DNA from: Gemmatimonadaceae bacterium
Lineage (GTDB): Bacteria > Gemmatimonadota > Gemmatimonadetes > Gemmatimonadales > Gemmatimonadaceae
Reading direction: 5' to 3'
DNA length: 64,000 bases
Assembly (NCBI GenBank): GCA_019752115.1
Contig: JAIEMN010000016.1
Coordinates: 1 to 64,000, forward strand
Shown here: one piece after another, positions 41,555-50,079 of the stretch
Layout of the letters: every line of letters starts with the position of its first letter
Position numbering within the stretch: the stretch's first letter is position 1
The notes under the pieces: generated by a model
What the model was told of the DNA's origin: nothing
The model's database searches: none
Seen by the model: only the letters and a program-made list of their open reading frames with translations
Program-made: the position numbers and the translations under genes

Positions 41555-43066
41555 CTAGCGGTTCCGCGCCCCGGCGCTCACCGCGCCATTCGCCGCCACC
41601 AACCCGCCAAGCCGCGCCTGCACTTCGAGCACCGCCGTCCGCCATTCGCCGGCGGCCGCCTGCCGGATGGGCTCCACGCTCGGATACCACCGATGCGCCG
41701 GCGTCTCCGCGGCCCAGCGCCAGTCGAGCCCCACCTGCGGCAGGAGCAGCCACGTGCGACGCCCCAGCGCGCCAGCCAGATGCGCCACCGCACTGTCGAT
41801 CGTGATCACCGCATCGAGTTGCCGCAGCAGCTGCGCCGTCCGCTGAAACGTGGTGAGCAGCGACGACGGATCCTGCAGTGACAGCCGGCGCGGGAGCGTC
41901 GCCAGATCAGCCGCGCGCTCCCCCTGCTGCAGGCTCACCCAGGTGACATCCGTGCGCTTGAGCAGCGGCTCGAACACGCCCAGCGGAATGGAGCGGTGCA
42001 TGTCGTTCACATGCGTGGCGCTCCCCGCCCACACCAGGCCGATGCGCGGCCGATCGCCGGGCAACTCGGCGCACCACGCCGCCAGCGCGGCATCCATCAC
42101 GGCCGGCACTTTGAGATACGGTGTGGCGCTCGCCATCACCGCCGCCGTGGTGTGCAACCCCAGACGATGCGGCAACGCCGTCAGCGCGACCTGCACATCG
42201 TGCGCGGGCACCGGATCGGAGAAACTCACCACCGCGTCGGCCACGTCGCTGCCGGCGAGCAGGGAGTGCAGCGCCGTGGGGACCACCAACACCACCCGCC
42301 CGCCCTGCGCCCGCAGTGGCACCAGCCATCGCACGAACTGCAGCGTGTCGCCCAACCCCTGCTCGGCATGCACCAGCAGCGTGCGGCCGGCGAGCGACTC
42401 GCCCTCCCATCGCGGCTGCGTCCACTTGCGACGCATGCCCTCGAGCAGCGAGGTGCGTTCGCGCCATTCGTACGCGCGCCAGCCGTCGGCCCACGCGCCG
42501 CGCGCCAGCAGCGTCATCGCGCGATTGAATTGGGCGTTGGCGTGCTCCGGTGCCCGTTGCAGCACGGCATTCGCGGCCGCTTCGGCCTCCTCGTACCGCC
42601 CGGCGAACATCAGCGCCGCCGAGCGATTGGCCTGGGCTTCGAGATGGGTCGGCTCAAGCGCGAGGGCCCGATCGTACGCGGTCACCGCGTCGGTGACGCG
42701 ACCGGCAATCTGCAGCGCGCGACCGTACGCATACCACGTCGCGGCATCACGCGGCTCAAGGGTCGCCGCCTTCTTGAGCGGACTGAGCGCATCATCGGCG
42801 CGGCGCGCCGCCACGAGCGCATTGCCCAGATTCACCAGAATCGGCGCCGCCTCCGGCAGCTCCTTGGCCAGCGGCTTGAGCATGGCGATCGCGCCATTGG
42901 CATCGCCCTGCTCGAGACGCAGCACCCCCAGCGCATTCCGGACCCCCACGTGACGCCCGTCCTTCGCGTGCGCCTCGGCCAGCAATGCAATCGCGCGCGC
43001 CGGCTGTCCGGCGCGCGCGAGGGTCAAGGCTTCCTGATACGTCGCTTCGATTTCAGCTCGGGACAT
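41555..43066 (-). CDS. TPR-containing glycosyltransferase co-transcribed with flgL and fliW
   Basis: This is a 503-residue protein. The N-terminal half (about 5-210) holds five or six TPR-like pairs (ARAGQPARAIALLAEAHAKD, LVNLGNALVAARRADDALSP, YAYGRALQIAGRVTDAVTAY). The C-terminal half is the GT9/GT41-like domain with VHAEQGLGDTLQFVRW (about 252-267), RPRIGLVWAGSATH and TIDSAVAHLAGALGRRTW. It is the same architecture as 25607-27034. It lies 22 bases after fliW on the same strand, so it is part of the flgL operon with a sigma-28-type promoter. This ties it to the filament and makes it the best candidate flagellin glycosyltransferase. Confidence 0.82.
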   Translation of the reverse strand: MSRAEIEATYQEALTLARAGQPARAIALLAEAHAKDGRHVGVRNALGVLRLEQGDANGAIAMLKPLAKELPEAAPILVNLGNALVAARRADDALSPLKKAATLEPRDAATWYAYGRALQIAGRVTDAVTAYDRALALEPTHLEAQANRSAALMFAGRYEEAEAAANAVLQRAPEHANAQFNRAMTLLARGAWADGWRAYEWRERTSLLEGMRRKWTQPRWEGESLAGRTLLVHAEQGLGDTLQFVRWLVPLRAQGGRVVLVVPTALHSLLAGSDVADAVVSFSDPVPAHDVQVALTALPHRLGLHTTAAVMASATPYLKVPAVMDAALAAWCAELPGDRPRIGLVWAGSATHVNDMHRSIPLGVFEPLLKRTDVTWVSLQQGERAADLATLPRRLSLQDPSSLLTTFQRTAQLLRQLDAVITIDSAVAHLAGALGRRTWLLLPQVGLDWRWAAETPAHRWYPSVEPIRQAAAGEWRTAVLEVQARLGGLVAANGAVSAGARNR

Positions 43067-43088
43067 GGTCCCAAACTACGCCGCGGAC

Positions 43089-43595
43089 TCAGGCAAACGC
43101 CACGCCGGCGTCGTCGTCGCGGGGAAACTTCGTGAGATCGACCGGCTCCCGCATGCCATGCGCGTCGTCGCGGCTGATGATCTGCATGGCGCGACGGGTG
43201 CGCAGGTTGATGACGATCGGCGCCCGGAAATTGCCCGTCACCGTGTCCTGCGGCGTGGCCGGCAGCGCCAGCATGATCAGGGCGAGGACGTCCGTCGGAT
43301 CGGTGATCCCGAGCATGCTCTTTTCCAGATCGCCGAGATCCACGACGTAGCCGGGATTCACCACGAACGGATCGGCCAGCACGAAGCTGACCTGCGGCTC
43401 ACCGGTCGACATGAACCACCACAACCCCTGGCGGGCGCCGGGGAGCAAGGCGTAGTCGAGTCGATCGGGGAACCCCCACAGCGCCTCGGAGAGATGCACC
43501 ACCGACTGGCTGGGGACGGTCAGGGTGCCGGCGGCGTGCGCGATCGTGACCGTGTCGGTCGTGTCCATCGCCGCCGCTTCAGGAGCGTCAGTCAT
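43089..43595 (-). CDS. fliW: flagellar assembly factor FliW
   Basis: FliW binds flagellin or, when flagellin is scarce, the translational repressor CsrA, so flagellin output tracks export. The 168-residue protein has the family signatures LWGFPDRLDYALL (about 39-51), FVLADPFVVNPGYVVDL (about 71-87) and VTGNFRAPIVINLRTRRAMQII (about 118-139). The ATG overlaps the flgL stop (ATGA). No csrA gene is adjacent, unlike in many genomes where the two are paired; it would have to lie elsewhere. Confidence 0.92.
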   Translation of the reverse strand: MTDAPEAAAMDTTDTVTIAHAAGTLTVPSQSVVHLSEALWGFPDRLDYALLPGARQGLWWFMSTGEPQVSFVLADPFVVNPGYVVDLGDLEKSMLGITDPTDVLALIMLALPATPQDTVTGNFRAPIVINLRTRRAMQIISRDDAHGMREPVDLTKFPRDDDAGVAFA

Positions 43596-44506
43596 CAGAT
43601 GTAGTTCGCCAGGCTGAGGCCCAGGATGCGCGAGGTCGCACCCATGGCCGCCTGATACAGGGTTTGCTTGCCGACCAGGTCCACCATGGCCTTGTCGATT
43701 TCGGTGTCGCGCAGATCCGAGCGATACGCGAGCAGGTCGTTCTCCATCTGGTCGAGACGCGTCTTCGCATCTTCCATCTCGTTGATGCGCGCGCCCTGCG
43801 TCCCGACCAGCGCCTGCACATTCGAGTTGGCGGCGGTGATGCGATCGGTCGCGGCGCGAATCGCGGCGGTGTCGTCGGCGCCCAGCGCATCGGAGAGCGC
43901 GCGCATGGCCGCGAGCGCGTCCGTGTCGAGGAAGACCTGCGTGCCGTTGTGGTTCGGTGTGACGAACTTGTTGTCGCCGATCTCAAGCGTCGGATTGCCG
44001 CTCGGATTGACCGGGTTGCCGCTCAGCGTGAGCGCCGAGAATGACGTGGGGCTCGCCGGCGGCGGCGTCACGAATGGCGCTTCGCCCGAGCGGGTACCGC
44101 CAAAGAGATACTCGTCGCCGAAGCGCGTGTTGCCCAGCTGTGCGGCCTGATCGAGCAGCTGATCGATTTCCTTCTTGATGATCAGCCGCGACTGCGTGTT
44201 GGCGGTCGCGCTGGCGGCCTGAATGCCCAGTTCGGCGCCGCGGCTCAGCGTGTTGCCCAGCGAGTTGAGGACGTTCTCCTCAGCCGTCGCGCGGGAGACC
44301 CCGATGTTGATGTTGCGCCGGAACTGCGTGATTGCGCGCATGGAGCTGCCCACGCGTACGACTTCACTCGCACTCGTCGGATCATCCGACATCTTGCGAA
44401 TGCGGAGACCGGACGAGATGTCTTCGCGTAGCCGATCCACACCCGCGAGCCCCGACTGCAGGCGATACTGCGAGTTCCGCGTGATGATCGAGTTGGTGAC
44501 GCGCAT
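43595..44506 (-). CDS. flgL: hook-filament junction protein
   Basis: FlgL is the second hook-associated protein, joining FlgK to the filament. The 303-residue protein has the flagellin-like ends: RVTNSIITRNSQYRLQSGL and LREDISSGLRIRKMSDDPTSA at the start, and LRDTEIDKAMVDLVGKQTLYQAAM with LGLSLANYI at the end. The ATG at 44506 begins the usual MRVT; a GTG two codons earlier is possible. FlgK, normally its neighbour, is absent from the window. It starts the operon flgL-fliW-glycosyltransferase. Confidence 0.92.
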   Translation of the reverse strand: MRVTNSIITRNSQYRLQSGLAGVDRLREDISSGLRIRKMSDDPTSASEVVRVGSSMRAITQFRRNINIGVSRATAEENVLNSLGNTLSRGAELGIQAASATANTQSRLIIKKEIDQLLDQAAQLGNTRFGDEYLFGGTRSGEAPFVTPPPASPTSFSALTLSGNPVNPSGNPTLEIGDNKFVTPNHNGTQVFLDTDALAAMRALSDALGADDTAAIRAATDRITAANSNVQALVGTQGARINEMEDAKTRLDQMENDLLAYRSDLRDTEIDKAMVDLVGKQTLYQAAMGATSRILGLSLANYI

Positions 44507-44576
44507 GGGCACAGGGGTCAGTGGTCCATCTGCCCGACGGCCGATCTGCCGTCCGACTGCCGCCGCTCCATGGGAA

Positions 44577-44603
44577 GTATCGGAGTTCCGACAACAGCCT
44601 TTA
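44577..44603 (-). promoter_or_regulatory. sigma-28-type promoter before flgL
   Basis: On the minus strand TAAA (44603-44600), 15 bases and TCCGATAC (44584-44577) match the flagellar sigma-28 consensus with the normal 15-base spacer. It lies about 70 bases before flgL and would drive flgL, fliW and the TPR glycosyltransferase. The divergent sigma-54 activator gene starts 134 bases away. Confidence 0.55.
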
Positions 44604-44736
44604 GCGTTTGGACCCGCTCCCGGCTATTTTTGCCGGGTACGATTCTGACCATGAGACGCACCACCGGCCCATTCGTCACGGGGCCGGCACGACCCGGCGA
44701 AATCGTCCCCCTCGGGATCCCCCTCCACCGATCCGC

Positions 44737-46197
<1,461 letters not shown>

Positions 46198-46216
46198 GCG
46201 GCGGCCGCTCGCGTTG

Positions 46217-46332
46217 TGAACTGATCGCACAGAGGACACAGAGCCACAGAACTCACAGGGGCGCGCCCGAGATCGTTCGGAGCGCGCCTCAGTGTTTCTC
46301 TGTGGCTCTGTGAACTCCGTGCGATCAGTTCA
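46217..46332. repeat. large imperfect palindrome after the sigma-54 activator
   Basis: The outer parts read TGAACTGATCGCAC on the left (from 46217) and its reverse complement on the right (to 46332, one base change). Inner parts include CACAGAGCCACAGA with its complement, and GCGCGC at the core around a short loop near 46274. A few internal mismatches and a small length difference exist. It could end the activator transcript and fold into a long hairpin. Confidence 0.8.
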
Positions 46333-46356
46333 GAAAAATGCGATTGGTGCCGATAC
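46329..46356 (+). promoter_or_regulatory. orphan sigma-28-like promoter
   Basis: TTCA (46329-46332), 16 bases and GCCGATAC (46349-46356) match the form seen before fliS. No open frame follows; the next signal is an intrinsic terminator about 90 bases on, which suggests a short RNA. The -35 is poor, so it may be chance. Confidence 0.33.
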
Positions 46357-46477
46357 CCTCAGCCGAAGCCGTGCGAGCGGTCCGGGTGACTCGTGTCACT
46401 AGGCAAGCGCGCGAATCCACACGGCACTTTTGGTCCATCCCCCGCTAGGCAGGATTTTCCTGCCGGGCGGGTTTTTT
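46357..46477 (+). ncRNA. candidate structured small RNA
   Basis: A stretch of about 120 bases after a GCCGATAC box can fold: GCCGTG (46368-46373) pairs with CACGGC (46420-46425), enclosing GTGAC (46386-46390) and GTCAC (46395-46399) around TCGT. It ends in an intrinsic terminator (46441-46477). No open frame is present and no known RNA family is recognised. This is a proposal from promoter, fold and terminator together. Confidence 0.3.
46441..46477 (+). terminator. intrinsic terminator with T-run
   Basis: CCCGC-TA-GGCAGG (46441-46453) pairs with CCTGCC and GCGGG (46459-46464, 46467-46471) around ATTTT, followed by TTTTTT at 46472-46477. It lies 244 bases after the activator gene, so it probably ends a transcript that starts nearby. 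Confidence 0.8.
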
Positions 46478-46542
46478 CATACCCCCAACCCAACCCGCGA
46501 ACCCCCAACCCTAGAACACCAAACCCCTAACTGATCTGTTTT

Positions 46543-46552
46543 CAATGACTTA
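46543..46552 (+). promoter_or_regulatory. AATGACTTAG motif before flgB
   Basis: This is one of three intergenic copies of this 10-mer (also 35289 and 59106), each upstream of a TGG(C)-type sigma-54 element. It is 28 bases before the -24 box of the flgB promoter. A binding site for the sigma-54 activator is one reading; an upstream polymerase contact is another. Confidence 0.4.
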
Positions 46553-46579
46553 GAAGCAAAGCGCACCAAGCCCCGCAGT

Positions 46580-46596
46580 TTGGCCCGCCCATTGCT
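46580..46596 (+). promoter_or_regulatory. sigma-54 promoter before flgB
   Basis: TTGGCCCGCCCATTGCT has GG at 46582-46583 and GC at 46594-46595 with exactly ten bases between, and matches the TGGCACG-N4-TTGCW consensus except for one base. The flgB ATG is 46 bases further. The GAFTGA-type activator encoded upstream is the likely activator. Confidence 0.65.
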
Positions 46597-46641
46597 TTTA
46601 AGGGTCCCGGATTCGCTCGCCCCTTCACCCGGACCCCGCTG

Positions 46642-46944
46642 ATGCTCTTCGGACTCATCGATCGCACCACTTCCGCCACCTCGCTCAAGTCGGCCCTCGA
46701 CAAGAGCGTCGAGCGGTCGCGCGGCATCGCCGATCGCGTCGCCAATGCGACCGTGAACAACGGCGACGGGTTCTCGCTCGAGGCCAAGACGGGCAACGCC
46801 CAGGCCAATGCGAACCCGGTGAATGTCGAGACCGAAATGGTGGCCCTGGCCGACGAACAGCTCCGCTTCCTCGCGACCTCGCGCCTCCTCGAAAAGACCT
46901 ACCAGTCGCTCCGCACCGCCATCAAGGGCGGAGGGAACGGCTGA
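46642..46944 (+). CDS. flgB: flagellar proximal rod protein FlgB, shortened
   Basis: FlgB is a rod subunit above the MS ring. At 100 residues this protein is about 20-35 shorter than usual. The N-terminal helix (ERSRGIADRVANATVN) stands where other FlgB proteins have IANANTPGY. The C-terminal rod helix (NVETEMVALADEQLRFLATSRLLEKTYQSLRTAI) is conserved. The missing part is the middle loop. It is first in a long operon and its stop shares a base with the flgC start. Confidence 0.82.
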   Translation: MLFGLIDRTTSATSLKSALDKSVERSRGIADRVANATVNNGDGFSLEAKTGNAQANANPVNVETEMVALADEQLRFLATSRLLEKTYQSLRTAIKGGGNG

Positions 46945-47564
46945 TGCCGATCAACCCGACGTCGCGCCCGGCGCTCCTCCCCATCCCCGGCCAGAACGTG
47001 GTCCGGCCGATGTTCAAGTCGCTCGGCATCGCCGCGAGCGGCATCGCCGCGCAGCGCCAGCGCATGGAAGTGATCGCGCAGAACATCGCCAACGCCGACG
47101 TGGTCAGCACGCCCGAGGGCACGCCCTACAAGCGTCAGGATGTCGTGCTGCAGACCGCCAACGCGCAGAACGCGCTCTTCAATCAGGGCAATCCGGCCGC
47201 GTCGCAGATGGGCTCCACGGGCACGAGTGGTGTCTTCGGATCGCCGGCGTTCGACGTGCCGGCGATGACCGACAGCCGCCAGCGCATCGAAGTGCCGGTG
47301 CTCCCGATGAACAACAGCAGTGCCGGTCCGGGCGAGGGCCAGTTTGGCGTCGTCGTCGCCGGCATCGCGCAGGATGAAGGTCAGGGGCACCTCGTGTACG
47401 AGCCCGGCAATCCGATGGCGAACGCCGACGGCTTCGTGCGCTACCCCGACATCGACACCACGCAGGAAACCGTCAAGCTCCTCGACGCCAAGCGCATGTA
47501 CGAAGCCAACGCCACGGTCTTCCAGACCGCCAAGGCGATGCTCCGCGCCGCGCTGGACATCTGA
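46944..47564 (+). CDS. flgC: flagellar proximal rod protein FlgC
   Basis: FlgC is a rod subunit. The 206-residue protein is longer than the usual 135-150. About 22 extra residues precede the standard SLGIAASGIAAQRQRMEVIAQNIANA start, and a Gly/Asn/Ser-rich middle (about 75-130) is expanded. The C-terminal rod motif (YPDIDTTQETVKLLDAKRMYEANATVFQTAK) is intact. The expansion may compensate for the short FlgB. The ATG at 46944 overlaps the flgB stop. Confidence 0.9.
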   Translation: MPINPTSRPALLPIPGQNVVRPMFKSLGIAASGIAAQRQRMEVIAQNIANADVVSTPEGTPYKRQDVVLQTANAQNALFNQGNPAASQMGSTGTSGVFGSPAFDVPAMTDSRQRIEVPVLPMNNSSAGPGEGQFGVVVAGIAQDEGQGHLVYEPGNPMANADGFVRYPDIDTTQETVKLLDAKRMYEANATVFQTAKAMLRAALDI

Positions 47565-47724
47565 TCCATGTAGACACCCGAGCGACGGGTCCGGGAATCG
47601 GCGTGAGGTCACTCCTCCTCCTCTTCCTCCTCTCCCGACCAATCGTTGGTTCCCGGCCCGCCGCTCGCGGTTCCCTCGTCACTGACTTTCGCCCTGCGCT
47701 TCGCAGCATCCCTCTGAGATCGAC

Positions 47725-48099
47725 ATGAGCATCAACGGCATCACTCCCAATCCCCTCGCCAACATCGGGTCGCTCCAGCGGCCGGATGCGGCGCGCCCGA
47801 ATGGCGCCGCGCAGACGGGCATGGATCGCGCGGCGCAGGCCACACCGAATGCGCGCGCGAATCAGATGGCGTCGCTCAAGCCGCAGACGCCGCTCGCCGC
47901 GCCCACGCAGAACAGCGTGCCCGCCGAAGCGCCCGCCGGCACCGATCCGGAACTCTGGAACGTGCTCACGTCCGAAGAGCGGAACTTCTTCGCCAAGACC
48001 TCGGCCCTCGGCCCGCTCACGTACGGCCGCTACAAGGCCGCCGTGAATCCGGCGACGCCGCCCGCCGCCCGCGGTGTGCGTCTCGACGTCCGCGCCTGA
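47725..48099 (+). CDS. unknown flagellar-operon protein
   Basis: This 124-residue protein has a disordered Ala/Pro/Asn/Gln-rich N-terminal 70 residues, then a compact segment DPELWNVLTSEERNFFAKTSALGPLTYGRYK (about 74-104). It has no signal peptide and no membrane segment. Position between flgC and fliE, and the export-like disordered start, suggest a rod or export accessory, but I do not recognise a family. It is separated from flgC by a 160-base pyrimidine-rich gap with a weak hairpin. Confidence 0.7.
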   Translation: MSINGITPNPLANIGSLQRPDAARPNGAAQTGMDRAAQATPNARANQMASLKPQTPLAAPTQNSVPAEAPAGTDPELWNVLTSEERNFFAKTSALGPLTYGRYKAAVNPATPPAARGVRLDVRA

Positions 48100-48131
48100 A
48101 CCGAACGCCACGAACACGATCCCCTCCGATC

Positions 48132-48446
48132 ATGCAGACTCGTCTCGACCTCCTGACCCGGGCCCTTCCCGACTTCCAGCGCGACAGCGCGGTGTCGAAG
48201 CAGGTGCCGGTCATTGCTGAAGGCGAAGGTTCGTTCGGCAACACGCTCACCAAGGCGTTGAACGAAATCTCCGATACGCGCGACAAGGCGTCCGATCTGA
48301 CGCAGCGCTTCGCCGCCGGCGAAAACGTCGAACTCCACCAGGTGATGGCCGCGACGGAAGAAGCGGGCATCGCGCTGGATATGCTGATCGAGCTCCGGAA
48401 CAAGGCCGTTGAGGCCTACCGCAGCGTCATCGCCATGCAGTCCTGA
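48132..48446 (+). CDS. fliE: flagellar hook-basal body complex protein FliE
   Basis: FliE joins the MS ring to the proximal rod. The 104-residue protein has the expected SFGNTLTKALNEISDTRDKASDLTQRFAAGE, then VELHQVMAATEEAGIALDMLIELRNKAVEAYRSVIAMQ at the C-terminus, which is the family signature. Length is normal. It lies 32 bases after the unknown gene and 8 before fliF. Confidence 0.93.
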   Translation: MQTRLDLLTRALPDFQRDSAVSKQVPVIAEGEGSFGNTLTKALNEISDTRDKASDLTQRFAAGENVELHQVMAATEEAGIALDMLIELRNKAVEAYRSVIAMQS

Positions 48447-48454
48447 GCCCGCGC

Positions 48455-50068
48455 ATGAACTCGTTGATGGATACGCTGATGGGTCGCCTCGGGAGCGGCC
48501 GGCAGATCGCGATCATCGCGGTCGCCATCATCACCACGGGCCTGGTCTTCGGCATCTCGCAGTGGGCGACCGAGCCCAACTGGGTGCCGCTCTTCGCCGA
48601 TATCCCGGTGGAGAAGGTCAAGACCATGACCGACAAGCTCACCGAAGCCGGCATCAAGTTCGAGCTCGACAACGGTGGCACGACGATCAACGTCGCGAGC
48701 GCGGACGTGGCGAAGGCGCGCGTGAACCTCGCCGCCGGCGAGATCCCCGGCAGTGGCCGCCCCGGCATGGAACTGTTCGACGGGCAGAACTGGGGCTGGA
48801 CCGACTTCACGCAGAAGGTGAACTACACCCGCGCCCTCGAAGGGGAGCTCGAGCGCACGATCGGCAAGATGCAGGACGTGAAGAGCGCGAAGGTCCACCT
48901 CGCCATCGAAGACGAACAGCTCTTCAAGCAGAACCAGCGCCCCTCCAAGGCGAGCGTCACGCTCGCGATGACCACCGGCCAGCCGCCGCGTGCCGAAATG
49001 GTGCGCGGCATCGCCAGCATGGTCGCCAACGCGGTGGGCGGCCTTGACGCGCAGCACGTGGCGGTGATCGACGAGCGCGGCTTCGCCCTCACGATGGATG
49101 ACGACGGCTCGTCGGTGGGTCTCAGCAGCCGCCAGCTGTCGGTGCAGAAGGAAGTCGAGAGCTACATGCAGCAGAAGGCCGATGCACTCCTCTCGAGCCT
49201 GGTCGGCCCGGGGAACGCCCGCGTGCAGGTCTCGGCGGCGATCAACTTCGACAAGGTCGAGCGCACGGTGCAGGCGGTCGATCCCGAGAAGCAGGCGCTC
49301 GCCAGCGAACAGAAGGCCGAAGTCGTGCCGGGCACGCCGCAGCAGGGCGCGGGCTACAGCACGGTCGCGAACGCCTACGAGAACTCCAAGAGCGTCGAAA
49401 GCTTCAGCGGTGCCATCGGCAACGTGAAGAAGCTCACCGTCGCCGTGCTCGTCGCCGACAAGGTCACGATGCCGGCGCTCGACAGCACGAAGAAGAATGC
49501 CGCGCCGGTCGCGCCGACCGTCACGCCGCGCACGCCGGAAGAGCTCGCGCGGATCGAGGCGCTGGTGCGCAACGCCGTCGGCGTCGACTCGACGCGCGGC
49601 GATGTGATCACCGTGCAGAGCGCCGAGTTCGATCGCCCCGCCCCGATCGCGGCCAAGGCCGATACCGCGGTCATTGCCGCCGGCTTCGTCGAGAAGCTGC
49701 AGGCCAATCCGAAGCCGATCGTCGCGATCGCCGGTCTCGTCGTGGTGCTGATCATCGGCCTCGTGTCGGTGATTCTCCTCCGCCCCAAAAAGAGCAAAAG
49801 CGGCGGCCCGGACGCGCTGAGTGCGCCGACGGGCTACCCCGAGCTCCCCGCTAGCACGCAGATGCAGAATGCCATGCAGGCGGCCCTGGAGTCCGGCATG
49901 TCGCCCGAAGATCAGGCGGCGTATCAGACGCAGCTCATCGAAGAGCAGCGCCGCGCCATCATCCTGCCGCCGCAGAAGACGACGCCCGAACGCGAGCAGG
50001 CCATCGCGACGGTCGATCAACGTCCTGACGCGGCCATCCGTGTGTCCCGCGCCTGGCTGCGGCAGTGA
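48455..50068 (+). CDS. fliF: flagellar MS-ring protein
   Basis: FliF forms the MS ring, the base of rotor and export gate. The 537-residue protein has a first membrane helix (about 16-37), the periplasmic ring-building modules (NWVPLFADIPVEKVKTMTDKL, GMELFDGQNWGWTDFTQKVNYTRALEGELERTI, KAKVHLAIEDEQLFKQNQRPSKASV), an exposed beta-collar (about 260-350), a second helix (about 425-445) and a cytoplasmic tail for FliG. Length is typical. Confidence 0.95.
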   Translation: MNSLMDTLMGRLGSGRQIAIIAVAIITTGLVFGISQWATEPNWVPLFADIPVEKVKTMTDKLTEAGIKFELDNGGTTINVASADVAKARVNLAAGEIPGSGRPGMELFDGQNWGWTDFTQKVNYTRALEGELERTIGKMQDVKSAKVHLAIEDEQLFKQNQRPSKASVTLAMTTGQPPRAEMVRGIASMVANAVGGLDAQHVAVIDERGFALTMDDDGSSVGLSSRQLSVQKEVESYMQQKADALLSSLVGPGNARVQVSAAINFDKVERTVQAVDPEKQALASEQKAEVVPGTPQQGAGYSTVANAYENSKSVESFSGAIGNVKKLTVAVLVADKVTMPALDSTKKNAAPVAPTVTPRTPEELARIEALVRNAVGVDSTRGDVITVQSAEFDRPAPIAAKADTAVIAAGFVEKLQANPKPIVAIAGLVVVLIIGLVSVILLRPKKSKSGGPDALSAPTGYPELPASTQMQNAMQAALESGMSPEDQAAYQTQLIEEQRRAIILPPQKTTPEREQAIATVDQRPDAAIRVSRAWLRQ

Positions 50069-50079
50069 GTGGAACAGCC

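Larger units (their letters stand above)
46198..46641. other. regulatory intergenic region before flgB
   Basis: These 444 non-coding bases lie between the sigma-54 activator and flgB and hold, in order: a 116-bp palindrome (46217-46332), a sigma-28-like promoter (46329-46356), a structured stretch, an intrinsic terminator (46441-46477), an AACCC-rich tract (about 46482-46528), AATGACTTAG (46543-46552) and a sigma-54 promoter (46580-46596). No credible coding frame is present. Confidence 0.7.

Noticed and set aside
46357-46440. A c-di-GMP (GEMM) or other known riboswitch before flgB
   Set aside because: The conserved GEMM blocks are absent, and a terminator and a new promoter lie between this stretch and flgB.
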